A DNA stretch of 64,000 bases from Allium sativum (taxonomy: Eukaryota; Streptophyta; Magnoliopsida; Asparagales; Amaryllidaceae): assembly GCA_030737875.1 (NCBI GenBank), contig CM060915.1, positions 899,809,177 through 899,873,176 of the forward strand, in the 5' to 3' direction. The notes under the pieces are model-generated. The model made no database searches. It saw only the letters and a program-made list of their open reading frames with translations, and had not been told where the DNA came from. Both the position numbers and the translations under genes were made by a program. Shown here in pieces: positions 21,324 to 33,997 of the stretch (position 1 is its first letter; each line of letters begins with the position of its first letter).

Positions 21324-24300
21324 TGTTTCTAAGGACAAAAAAAGGTGTAAAGAGCCGAAAATCCCCACCTTTTGAATCGACCATAAACCATACAGGTTTG
21401 AACCAAAAGTTGGAAATCTTCGAATACTTTAAATTTGGGAATACAACACATTTAAACAAATAACAGAAGACTTTTATTACATCATAATAATGCAACATCG
21501 GAGTAAAGAATATCAGAGTACATTGGATGAATAATACAACGGAAAATTAAATTATAATAAATGTAATACACTGCAGCGGAATGATTAAATTAACACATCG
21601 GAAGGCTACTAATTGCTCTGGACACAGCTTTAAGCTTCGATCCAGAATCCTGCTCGGTATATCTGCAAAATAAGCTACTCGACTGCCCGTGTGGAAAAGA
21701 GGGCACCCGAGTTTGCAAAGTGGAACAAACTACGGGTCTGTCATGGGACTTTGTGAGAAATCTTTACTTAACTTAACTAGTAATAAGGCTAATCACAGGA
21801 CCACGCCGCTAACGTGAAATGGGTTTACTCCATTGGAATGCCAGTGCATGAAATAAAATAAATCGTTAAAACAACGCAATGCTTTTTAGAAAAATGAAAC
21901 CATTATAAGACCCAGGTCCCATCACACAATGCAACGCAAGCCGGAGGATACAATTTTACCTTATAATGGTCAAAAATGCTTGATACAATAAAACAGACTT
22001 GATATTATTATTAGTGTATATATGTTTTAAAAAAACCTTTCAATCATAATGTATTAATCGTAGACGGCATAGCTACCATATACTATGTCGCCGTACTAGT
22101 TCTACAATCAAAACTACATGATGTCTTATTGGAAATTGGGTTTCCATCAAGAGTCAAGGCTAGGAACGATCTCATTACCGATTCGAGACACTCTAGAAAT
22201 GTCTCAGGATTCGGACGCTGGCGAACCCTTGGATGCACCAGGGCCGGTCCCCCAATAATGCAATGGGTTGGATTGGCAATTCCTGAGCACACGCTTCCCA
22301 TATTGGACCTATAAATTGGCCACTGGCGACCAATAAAAATATCCGAGGCACCTCAAAATCCATCAAACACATAAGTAAAACGCCGTGTCTTGTAAAACCC
22401 AAACACCACTTCTAGCTAGAAAGAAACGTGTGCACTCCATGCATTCCCTTGCTCCATTTCTGACTCATACCGGGGTGTGAGGCTCGCGAGGTAACGAAAT
22501 ACAAAAAGCTATGCCTAAATAGGCTATGCCGTGATCATCATCCACAAGGCTCTGCTTTTCAACAAAAGCCTTGATCAATTGCATCTTGGCATGTCACATT
22601 GACAGTCCATACCATGTGATCGATAACTACCAATATATAACCTCTGAGCTCGTGCGTCTCAGAAAAGGGTATTAAGCAAGAGAATGAATTCTCTACCACC
22701 ACAGAAATATATTAATAGATATCAATTTAATTACACAGCATGAAATTCAATTTCGGACACACATCCATTTGCAAGTCCATTCTGGGTCTGAACGAATCTG
22801 GTGTCACCTAGGTGCTCACGTATCCGGACAATCAACACGTACGTCCGGACGACTACCACCAAAGCCCCTTCAGGGTAGCTACTCCTATCATGGGCCTCAG
22901 TAGCAACACATCCATTCGATGTGAAGATCGCCGGTCTTCAATCACCTTCTTCAATGTCTTTGACTTTTAATCATCGTTGTAATTATTCAGAATGGGTAAA
23001 ACCCGATCTTTCCGAATAACTTGCATATTTTTATAATTAAAAATCAAGTGTTGTAAAGGCACATCCAATGCCTCATTCCAATTCAGAATATTCTTTAAAT
23101 AAAATATATTCCCATTATTAGGGAAATGTTCCCATTAATTTTATCAAAGATAAATTCTTTTTAATTTAATCTTAAATCTTATTTTCAAAGATTTATTAAA
23201 ATTCCAATTCAGTTTTAATACCCTAAATCATTACTTTACGATTATTCCAATTTAAGAAATATATCTTATCTTTAATTGGGTTAAAGAATGAATGTCATTT
23301 AAAAACATTGTTCACGATAAACCCAAAATCATTTTCCAATAAATAAATATAAATTGAAATACCAATAATCTTAGTTGAAAGATTTATTCTTTATTTAAAA
23401 GAAATTCTTTGTTTAAAAATATTCTTTATATGAAGGATATTCTGAATCGGAAAGCGACTCAATCATTTACCATATAACTTCGGTTATATGGGTTTCATAC
23501 ATCATATGTAAATGACACAATTGATAAATAATCATCAAACCATTCATTCAACATCCAGAGTGAAGTTCACAACTGTGTGAGCATTAAAATGAAATAATAG
23601 CACTCATCGCAGCCCGTCAATCTATCGATTAACATACAAATAAATATTGGGACCAGTGTATATCAATTATCATCCCAATACCAATGTGGGGTTTTCATCC
23701 AACAACAGTACATATAAATAAATAATTGGTCAATGAATTTAACCAATTTTGATACTACCAACATGTTGATAATGATAGACAAAAATGATATTTTATACCT
23801 AATGTCGAAATAAAATATATTTGACTCGCATAATTTCCTTATACATTTCTAATATTTAATAGAATGTAATTTTTTTATATGACATTATTGTGGATGACAA
23901 ATAAAAGGATAATTTTCATTATACTTAATTTGTATGTAATTATTCTTAACGTAAAAGAAATAGTCTCATTTGTATATGTTTTAATGTATAAACTAACACA
24001 TAAAAATATTTATTTTAAATTGCATACAAATTCTAATGTATGCATTAACATATAAGGATGTCATTTTATCTCACCTATACATTCTAATCTATGTTTAGAC
24101 CAAGAATATGATTCTTATATTTGAATATTAATTATAATGTAAGTTTGCAAGAAAGAATAATTTTAATATTTGCATATAAATTCTATGTTGTGTTATGCAA
24201 ATAAAAAGGGTTATTATATTTGCATGTAAATTCTATCTCAAAAAAATGCATAAGAAGAGTGATACCTTCATTTGCAGACAATTCTATTTTATCAAAATGC

Positions 24301-25326
24301 TATTTGTATTTAATTCTTATTTGACAAAAATGTCCTTTTTGGTATCAACCAATATAATTCGACAAAATGAATGTTTGATTCAACTAATATAAATAGACAA
24401 AAGTGGATAATTTTGTTTCAACCAATATAAATTGATGAAAGTGATTATTTTGTTTCAACTAGTGTAAATTCACAAAAGTGATTATTTTGCTTCATTCTTT
24501 TTAAGTGACACAAAAATGAATATTTTACCTCATTCCTTTAAAATGACAAAAGTGAATACATTTTATCATAATCGTCATTTTATTTTTATTTTATCTAGTT
24601 TAAAAGTAAAAATGGTATTTTTAATCCTATTCTTTTATTTATATCTAAATTGTAATGGAAGTGCAATATTTTAACTTATAAATTATTTGCATCGAAGAAT
24701 GCAATTAAAAATACAACTTTCAATTTCATGTTCCATTTGCATCCAAGAATGCAAATAAAATGCAACTTCTAATTCAATAATTTATTTGCATCTAAAATTG
24801 CAAATAAAAATACAACTTCTAATTCAATATTTTATTTGCATCAAAAATTGTAAATAAAAATGCAACTTCTAATTCAATATTTTATTTGCATCTAAAATTG
24901 CAAATAAAAATGCAACATCTAATTTCTTAGTTTATTTTCATCAAAGAATGCAAATACAAATTCAACATTTAATACGGTGGTTTATTTGCATCAAAGAATG
25001 CAAATAAAAATTCGACTTTTAAATACGGTATTTATTTGCATCAAAGAATGCAAATAAAAATATAATCCTTTACCTACGATATTTATTTGCTTCTAAATAA
25101 AATTATAGTCCCTTTTTTTTGCTTTTTTTACAACTAAATTTACAAACAAAAATGTAACTCTTTAAATCATATTTTTAATCCTATCCAATATACAAAATAA
25201 AAATGTAATATTCATTCTAATGTTTATGTTTACATCTAAAATGCAAGCAAAACGTAATTTTAATTCTAATGTTTTTTTTGCACCAAAAATTGCAAACAAA
25301 GATGTGATTTTAATTTTAATGTTTTG
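21324..25326 (-). mobile_element. Element I: LTR fragment (minus strand), cut by E
   Basis: A minus-strand LTR whose end (21324 onward, TGTTTCTAAGG) abuts H. The region 21650-23000 is homologous to the 3' half of C (38720-40100) and G, including the 'gactgcccgtgtgg' block, the 'gggccggtcc' block near 22241 and the 'cattctgggtctgaacga' block near 22777. The recurrent module found in C, G and H between the 3' half and the 'accatataa' block (23470) is missing, so I carries an internal deletion. The 5' portion is AT-rich tandem repeats. It stops where E begins at 25327 (preceding TTTTG is the likely TSD). The 21324 edge is inferred from a break in pattern and TG...CA rules. Confidence 0.6.
24686..25095 (-). 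repeat. ~50-bp tandem repeat with inverted TTTGCAT arms in I
   Basis: About eight units, each opening ATTTGCATCAAAGAATGCAA or a variant, so each unit carries an inverted repeat (TTTGCAT/ATGCAAA). The spacer (AATAAAAATGCAACTTCTAA and variants) is more variable. A second ~50-bp series with a different core (AAAGTGATTATTTTGTTTCA) lies just left, about 24370-24560. Confidence 0.85.
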
Positions 25327-26244
25327 TGTAATAACCCGGAAATCTGGGCCAATTTAAAATTTTCATTTTGGCAATTTTAGTGAATTTTGATTATTTAAAA
25401 TGATTTATTTTAAATAATAACGACGAGAAATTTATTTTGAATATAATTCAAACGTATATATTTATTTGAATCATCGTTAGAACATAAATATTTTATTTTA
25501 ATTATAAAAGGAATTGAAAATGGCGCGGTTGTTCGAAAATTCGATTTCAAAGTTCAAATGAATGTACAGGATTCAAAATAAACCGGATTTTAGCGAAACC
25601 AAAAATATTAGAATCTATTTGAGAATATCTTTCCAACAAATCCGAAAAATCAAAATTTCATAGCGGGAATCAAAAGATACGTCCAGTTGAAAATTCAGAA
25701 TAGTCGCTATGGAATTCTGGCCTTTAAAAATGGAAATTTTGCAGACGACCTCGGTTTTCGACGAAACCACTTTTGTTGGACCCGGGGAGTCAAATTATTG
25801 CCAGATTCCAAAATTCATAATTTTTCGAATCAATATGTGAGTGTGGCAAAGGAAAACGCATTTGACCAATTTCAGTTGATTTTTATCGACTGGAAAATGA
25901 CCATTTTTCAAACTGTCTCAGAATTCAACGAAATTAGTTTTGTTAGGACCGGATCGTCAATACGAAGCTAGAAAATATTTTATGGAAATTTTTAGAGTCA
26001 GTATGTGACCCCAGTAAATTGAAATGTACGTTTAAAATTGAATATATAGATTTATATTTAAATTTGAAGAAAACTGATCGAATTAGTCGAATTAGCTTAT
26101 GAAACATAACCCATTGTATTTTGAATGGGGGTAATTAGCTAGAGGTAACAGTCATTGGATTTCGTTTCGAGTAAGGAGGAAAAACTAACATTTTGGAAGA
26201 AAAATAATATTAAATTATTATATATATATTTTCAAAAAAATGTT

Positions 26245-26605
26245 AAAACCCAACCCCTTTTCCCATTAGAAGACCCGATGCCCCTTTTCCACCCCAGATC
26301 GATTTTCTTCGATTAGAAAAAGATGGCAGCCGACGCCATCGTGAAACCCCTCCTCCACCTCGTCTGTCGCGCCGCCCAGGCCATCCGCTGCGCCTCGGGT
26401 GAAACCCCTCCCCCTCCTTCTCCTCCGCACCTTCTTCTCCCTCCTTAGTTTTTCCCCGTTTGAATCCCGCGAGACCCCAAAAACCCCATCGCCAAACACA
26501 GTCAACGCCGCCTATCCCGCCACCGGCGCCGCCCAGTGGAGCCCCGACCGTGAGCTTCCCCCCTCCTCCAATTCGGATCAGAAAACCCCCTACCTCCAAT
26601 AACAG
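26245..26605 (+). other. GC-rich leader block in E LTR
   Basis: About 360 bp of C-rich sequence in an AT-rich LTR, positioned after an AT-rich TATA-like stretch (26205-26230) and ending at a splice-donor-like ACA|GTGAGT (26605-26610). An acceptor-like GGATGCAG ends at 27151. It is equivalent in position to the GC-rich blocks of G and of A (1490-1860). Both strands hold short overlapping frames (for example 26243-26599 minus), typical of GC-rich noncoding DNA. Confidence 0.45.
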
Positions 26606-27677
26606 TGAGTTTTTAATAAGTCGATTTCAATTTCAGTCTTTAAAATAAGTAATGTGATGTTAGATTTCAGATTTTTATATGTATATCATTTTAATTTTAT
26701 AAAGATGAAATTTTTAATATGAAGTTATGATTTTTATAGTTAGGAAAATAAGATTTTTAAATTAGCAAAGTTATAATGTTAAGTCGAGTAAAATATAATT
26801 TTTATATGATGTATAAAATAAAATATAATTTTTATATGATGTATAGAATAAAGATATAATTTTTATATGATGTAGTGAATCAAAAATATGATCTTTATTA
26901 TATGAACACCGGTATAAAAATAGAATTTTCATCTATGTAGTAGCGGTGTAAAAATATAATTTTTTTATATACATAGCAACAATATAAAGGTGCGATTTTT
27001 ATATATGTAGTGGATACGGAAAACGAAAGTGACAAAAGGCGAGCGGCGAAGATTTTCTACATATGAAGAGTCGTGGTGTTTGGTTTAGCTAGTCAGTGAG
27101 AACTCCTCACTTTTATTTTAATTTCTAGTTGAAATATATACTAGGATGCAGACGGTGTTTAGTATAACCCGACAACCGTCATCCACAGACCATGGATGAG
27201 TTGTTTGTTTGATTGCTGTTTTATGAAATTGGATTGTGTGATGTAGAATGAGATAAAATATTTTATAGTGGAAAATATTTTATAGTTAAAAATATAATTT
27301 TTAACGTGTATATAAAATAAATAGTAATAAACAAATCGGACAATTTGTTTATATACACTAATTTTACTGGTATTGATTGGGACGATAAATTTTACACATC
27401 GCCCAGCTGCACAAATAAAATCTGTGTTTGTTGATTTGAAACCCCACACGGGTATTGGGATGATATTTGACGTACACTAATCCCAATTGTTTAATTGTAT
27501 GTCGAACGATTGATCAACAAACCGTGTAAGCGTTAATTATTGATGTTTAATGCTTATGCAGTTGTGTGGTGCACTGTGGATGATGGTTGATGATTTATCA
27601 TTGCTATTATATACATGTGTTGTAAAAAATCCATATAATTAACATTATATGGTAATTGATTGGGCCTTATTCCAATT

Positions 27678-27835
27678 TAGAAGATAAATTCATGTGTTGA
27701 ATAGAAAATAAATTCATGTGTTGAATAGAAAATAAATATTCATGTGTTGAATAGAATAAATATTCATGTGTTGAATAGAAAATAAATATTCATGTGTTGA
27801 ATAGAATAAACATTCATGTGTTGAATAAAAGACGT
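27678..27835 (+). repeat. 24-26-bp minisatellite in E LTR
   Basis: Seven units of the type AATAAATATTCATGTGTTGA followed by ATAGAA. G has a related non-tandem phrase around 16700-16830 (CAACACATGA), so the array expanded in E. Confidence 0.9.
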
Positions 27836-28566
27836 GTTGATTAGATTGACGTCATTTTGATGTGAACGATATTTATATCGATTTTGTTCATTTTTATAAT
27901 GAATATAGAAAAGAAAGTGATTTCAAAATATAAAGTTTTGAAAATATTATCATTTGTATATCGATGATGTGGAATATTCAATTTTGATTCGAAATTGAAT
28001 ATGAAGTTGAAATCGTTTCGAAAACGAATTTAAAACGATTTATAAAATACGTTTTGAAAGGAAATCGACAAAATGTATATAATATATTATATATATATAT
28101 ATATTATATATATATATAATGGCCTGAATAGAACGCGCCCTGCGGTGGCAGTTCGCGAATTTCGACCATTGACTTCGAATCGATATTGCGGGAGATCCGA
28201 CCGTCGGATTCTCCTAAAACCGGAACCGTTGGGTTCGTATCGAAAAGAGATTTATAACGAATATTGGTGATGTGAAATCTTATGGTTGGATTTGGAATTA
28301 TGTCCAAATCAAATTTGGAAATGGTTGCTGTAAGTGCAGTTCGATGGCCTATGATGGAAATCGACTGTACGGGCCATGATAAAATTATTAAAAATATTAA
28401 TAATTAGTGTAAAATCATAAGAAATGATGTGTGAAGAATTGGGATGAAAAACTACATATTTGAAAAGATAAAAGTAGATTTTTATCGAAATGAACTGGTT
28501 TTGAACTAGAATAATAATTTATTTAATTTTAAAATAAATAAATTGGATTTGAAATGGTTTTGAAAA

Positions 28567-31500
28567 TGTAATGACCCGCATTGGCATAGGTATTATAATT
28601 AATTTATTTTATTATATAAATAGTGATATAGTGAATTTATTGGTCGTGGAATTAAATATCTAGGAATATTTAATTAAAATAATAAAATAAATAATATATT
28701 TAATTCTGAAATAATCAGAATTGGCTGAAATGACGATATGATGTGAACCGGATCATCTGTGATATTTAATTCAGCTTGGAATTGAATTTGAATAACGAAT
28801 ATATTATATAAACGACAGTTTGAACATAGAGTTATAATATAATTAAAATCGAGCTCGAAATGGCGTTGTAGTTCGTAAATTGGCGATTCGAACTTCAACT
28901 GAATGTACAGGATTCGTTTTAAATCGGATTTCTGTGAAACAAGAAACGTGTGGAGCTGGTGAGTATATCTTTCTAGTGGAAGAGAAAAATCAGGATTTCG
29001 TCGTGTAGATTTTGAGATACGTCCATGTCAAATTTTAGAAAAGTCGCTGTGGAATTCCTTTATAATTTATAAAGGAATTATTTATATTTTAAAAAGGAAT
29101 TTCAATACAAATCGAATATTGGGTTGACCCAGATTTGAAATATCGAGTTATAAATCCAAGTAGAGCTGTGTGGTATTCCTCTGTGAATATAGACGATAAT
29201 ATTTATTTTTTTAAATATTAAATTTAATTATATTTAAATATATTTATATATTTAAATGGGTCATCCAGAGCTTTAAAAATAGCCAGTTTTGCAAATGAAG
29301 TCGGAATTCGACGAACCTAGTTTCGTTGGATCCGCAATGTCAAATAGTTGTTAGATTTCCAGTTTCGTGATTTTTAGAGTCACTGTGTGGCCGTTCGGAT
29401 TTTTAGAGTGAAAAACAGTCAGATTTCGATAGTTAAAAATACGCTGTGTGAGCATACGGAGTCAGAATTCGACAAAACCAGTTTCATTGGGACCGTAATG
29501 TCAAACTCTAGCTACGTGTACAGTTTGGTGATTTTTAGGAATCGTGTGCGAGCTCACGGATTTTTAGAAGACAAGAATATATAAAATGTTGAAAATAAAA
29601 TATCTAAAAATATCCTAAAATATCTAACTTAAATATCTAAATCCCACCCCTAAAATACACCCCCTAACAAACCCTTCTAACCTAATTTCCCTCAGAAGTC
29701 AACAAAAGAATTCCGCCGTTCATTTCTAGCTTCACAACAAAAACCATCCAAAGAGAAAATCAAAGAACAATTCAAAGAAAATTCTTAAAATCCTTAAACC
29801 AATTGGATTAACTTCCTGCGATGTTTCTCTTCACCTGTATACAATTTTTATTGGGTTCAAACATCATCCTGTTCGCTGCGATTAGGGAAAACGTAAGCTA
29901 GGGTTCAGGTGTTAATGAATTTGAAGTGTCGATGAGCGAAACGGAGATTGGATTCATGGTTGCGGAGGAATTTAGCAGTTGTTGGCCGAGTCTTCGGGTG
30001 TTCGGTTGAAATTGGCGTCGCGGTTCTTCCTGTTGCCGGTGGAGTCGCGTCTTCCAAGTGACCACCGAGAGGGAGTTGAAGGATACAGGATGAAAGAGGA
30101 AGGAAAGAGGACTTTTGTGGAGTTTGCAGGCATTTTCGTTGAGGAACGAGGTCACGAGATGTTGCTGAAGATCGGGAAATGGTGAAAGGGAGTATCGGTT
30201 TAGGATCGGGATATGGAGAACGGAGAAGAATACTTCTTGGGCCTGGGTTTTTGTAAAACGAGAGTGGACCGAGTTGGGATGGTAAAGCCCATGATTTTTA
30301 TTTAAAACAAAATCTAAGTAAGATTCTATATTAAATAGTGTATTAACTTATAATGCTAATAACTTATTCATATGAAATCAGAATCACGAACCGTAAGTTG
30401 CGTTAGGACCGTATGGACGGGAGCAACACAATGAAATTAACTGGAAGTCCATTGGAGCTCATTTGAATTTATGGCGAAATAAACTGTTTGATTCAAATCA
30501 AACAATAGTTTCTCGTTCTTTAACGATGAACTGCCAATGTGAGTAAATCTCACTAACTCTGAACAGTTTATAATTTCATGTTGTATTTTTTGAACTGTTA
30601 AATATTGGCTGATTGATTGTGTGTTGACTGTTTGATTGAACTGCTAGTCAGTTAGTTGAATTTCTATATTGATTCTATTTAACAGAATATATCATAGGGA
30701 ACTGAAAGTGATGTTATCTATATTGTTTAACATCTGTGATACAGGGAAACAGGTTGGAGGAATCCAACAGGATTCCTCAACATTTATTTTACTATGATTC
30801 AAATATTGTGATATATGATGTGATATATAATATGTTGTTGATTATATGTGTTTGGATGATTTTTATCGTTGTTATATGGTATGTTAAAAACCATAAAAAA
30901 TACTAGAAAGAAAAAAAAAGGAGATTTTCAATGTATATTTTGAAAATCAATTATTTATATAAAATCACTGGATTTTATATATAAAAGGAAAAAGGATTTT
31001 TATATAAGGAATTAATTATAAAATCAATAGAGTTAAAGAAAAATATTTGTGAATCAAATAAAAAGGAGTTATATTTGTCAAACAAATATAAAGGAAAATA
31101 TTTGCAAAACAAATAGATTAGAAAAAGGGGATATTTGTAAACCATTAACAAATAGGATTTAAAAGGGAATATTTATCTTCTGATAAATAGATATATATAT
31201 ATATATATATATATAAGTCAGAACTTATATATGGAGAAAAATAGATAAATGGAATAGATAAATTTATAAATGATATTTATAAATTTAGTAGTTTTTTATC
31301 ATTCGATAAATGGAATATATAAGTCTGAACTTATATAGATAAGAGATATTGGTTTTAACACCGATAGTTTTAAATAGAATGGGTACAACACACTTGTATA
31401 AGTGAAGTAACGTTATTAAAGAGAACATTTATAAAGTGAAGAACCGTTACCAAAAGTAAATCTTTATAAATGAATAAACGTTATCAAATAGGAGTTATTC

Positions 31501-33983
31501 GAAAAAGAGAAATCGATTAGAGTTAGAAATGATCAATTAGAGTTAATCAGTGAGGGTTGACCAGTTAGAGTTAGAGTTAACTAATTAGAGTTAATCAAAT
31601 AGGAGTTAATCAAGTAGAGTTATCGAATATCACTTATTCGAAGTAGAGTTATCGAATGTAGTGTATTCGAGAGAGGAATAATCGAATATTGGTTATTCGA
31701 GGTGAGTTAATCGAATCTAGTTATTCGAACGGAGTTATCGAATCTAGTTATTCGAGAGGAGTTATCAAATCTAGTTATTTGAAAGTAGTTATCGAATAGT
31801 TTATTCGAATAGAATTAGAGTAGTTATCGAATAGTTTATTCGTATAGGGTTAGAGTAGCTATCGAACAGTTTATTCGAATAGAGTTAGAGGAGTGAATCG
31901 AATATTGTTTATTCGAATAGAGTTAGAGGAGTTATCGAATCTAGTTTATTCGACAGGAGTTAAGTGAATAGAGTAAATCAAATAGAGTTAAGCAAATAGA
32001 GTTAATCCAATAGGGTCAGTCCAATAAAGTTAATTGATAAGAGTTAATTGAAAAGAGTTAATCGAATATCGTTATTCGAAAGAAAGGTTAAGTAAGGAAG
32101 TTAGTTAAAGAAATTTAAAATGAACTTTACCTATTTCAAGGTTAGAAATGTTGTTCAGTTAAGGTCTGGGAGGTAATTATACCCCAACTTGATTGGTTTC
32201 GTTTTTAACTAAGGAATGGTTAAGGTTCGGCAGAAAAGGGTGGCAAATTGAATTTAGTAATTAAAGGAAATGGTTTGAGTTGGCATAGCGATGGTTTGTT
32301 TAAACATCTATCTAAGTCCAATGAAGAAGCTTTGGAAATGTTTTCCAAATAAGAAACCAGAAATGTTTTCTAATAAAGAAAACAAGAAATGGAAATGTTT
32401 TCCATTGTTAATAACGTATATTTTCCAAATTTAGAAAATAAGAAATATTGAATATAGGAAACAAGAGATAAGTAAATTAATGAAATAAAGAGATAAATGT
32501 TGAATCATGTTTGATCGATATAAATTTCCATTTGGAAATAATATCGTTGTTTTCACACCTGTTTTTCTTTGATAGTTAACTCACAGACTATCGAAGTTTT
32601 GACCATTTTAACGTTGTTAATATGGAGAGACCGGTTGGATTATTATCCAAAGAACAACTCTGTATTGGCATAAGCGTTGCGAATCATATATGCCAAAGAT
32701 AATTTAAGACGGAGTAAAGTGCAAGGGTTATTGTATAAGTCTTAGGTAACAGTGCCTAAGATGGATGTACTGAATAGTGCCTTCGGCTCATTCTGTTCCT
32801 GGATGACTTGTATGGACGGATGTCTGACAGAGTATTTCAAGACGATCACGTATATTGATTTCTCCAACCGTACCAAGAGTGGAAGCGGAGAAGGAAACTT
32901 CTTTTAGCTAACACATAATGTATGGTTGAGGACGTCAATCGGTGATTTGATGGATTTGACGATGTGGCATTCAAAGTGAATCTGGTATGATGATAAAGCG
33001 TAGCTTATAGCCTCACATCTGGTAAATGACAGAAATCGGGCAGGCAGCATGGCTAAGTCAGTCGCACCGAAGTAGGGTGTATAATCACCTGATCTAGAGT
33101 TTCATTTATTTCTAAAATCTATTGTTGATGCTGTCCCATTTGGGAAACGGTTGCTGATCTCAACTGTTGGTGATATACATTTGACACACTCAAGCGAAAT
33201 GAGTGGTCGGTCATGTGTGGCCGGGTTGCAAGATGTTCTTGTTGAACCCAGTGTATTCCTTTCTAGAGGTACACTAGCGAAAGGTGGTTCCATACCTTGT
33301 CATAGTTAGAAATCCATTACCCAATACGTGCTTGTGGTTTTGATTGCATATTATATATGTAGAACGTGAGATGAAAGCGTTTCTGCTAGATGATTATTAT
33401 AGTGGTGGTTGATAGACATTATTATAATATCAAAGGTTTTTGATATAAAGATATTTTGGATTTCTTATAAGGGAAAAACCCGTTCCATTATACGGCGTGG
33501 TCTAATGAGATATTGTTTACTTGTTCAAACAGTTTTAAACTGTTTTACTCATACCAGTCCCATGACTGACCCGGAGTTTATTTTGTTTTGTTTTCCCTAA
33601 ACTCTTGGGTGCCCAATTTTGTACGGGCAGTCAAGTAGTCGGGATTTACATATACTTGAAGAGCTGGAGTAAGAGGCTTCAGGATCATATAGCTATAGTG
33701 TATTTCCGCTGTGTTGTAAGTGCTGTACCTTGAAATGATATGTATATTCAAATATAGATTTATATTTCAAAGATATGTTATTTATTATATGTTATTTGTT
33801 CCGCTGTGAGGTTCGTGTTACTCTGATGTTGTCTTCTTCTTCTTCTTCTTCTGTTCTAAATTCTATCTTATCTTTCCTCACCCTCTATATTCTTTCAAAT
33901 AATTATCTGGATTTCAGTGCAAATTAGGTTGGACTGGTGTTATTTGGTCAGCTCAAATTGGACCGGATTTTTGGGTCATTACA
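28567..33983 (+). repeat. Element B 5' LTR
   Basis: It begins TGTAATGACCCGCATTGG and ends GGGTCATTACA. In order: the recurrent module (28848-29050), two or more copies of the 'ggaattcgacgaa' unit (29280-29560), a mutated TATA region (29651-29657), a leader (29660-30260), a splice-like donor (30539) and acceptor (30744), and a block of short AT hairpins (about 31020-31500). The ATCGAAT/ATTCGA repeat follows (31620-32075), then the section conserved with A and E (32560-33983), with a CTT run at about 33832-33852. Short frames such as 29898-30155 (minus) and 29979-30185 (plus) have no recognisable domain. Confidence 0.9.
31620..32075 (+). repeat. ATCGAAT...ATTCGA inverted-repeat array (B 5' LTR)
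   Basis: About fifteen irregular units of 24-33 bp with the form TATCGAATCTAGTTATTCGA followed by a short GAGGAGT or AGAGTTAG spacer. Each unit can fold on itself (ATCGAAT with ATTCGA). The 3' LTR copy lies at about 54690-55110 with a slightly different number of units. Confidence 0.88.
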
Positions 33984-33985
33984 GT

Positions 33986-33997
33986 TGGTATCAGAGC
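33986..33997 (+). promoter_or_regulatory. Primer-binding site of element B
   Basis: TGGTATCAGAGC, initiator-Met-tRNA type, two bases after the 5' LTR. Confidence 0.93.

Larger units (their letters stand above)
25327..28566 (+). mobile_element. Element E 5' LTR, left part
   Basis: It begins TGTAATAACCCGGAAATCTG, identical to the start of the E 3' LTR at 60693. It holds the recurrent module twice (25515-25735 and about 28120-28380), two copies of the 'ttcgacgaaaccac' unit (about 25720-26020), a GC-rich leader (26245-26605) and AT minisatellites at about 26770-27005 and 27678-27835. It is interrupted by element B at 28567 (TSD GAAAA) and resumes at 57004. Total LTR length without B is about 5.9 kb. 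The 94- and 118-codon frames here lack recognisable domains. Confidence 0.88.

Noticed and set aside
24686..25095. CRISPR-like array of repeats and spacers
   Set aside because: The repeats are imperfect, spacers are similar to one another, and the context is plant LTR DNA without cas genes.
26245..26605. A host gene exon with a proline-rich product
   Set aside because: The block lies inside LTR E between LTR-homologous flanks, frames overlap on both strands and no domain can be named; kept only as a GC-rich leader block.
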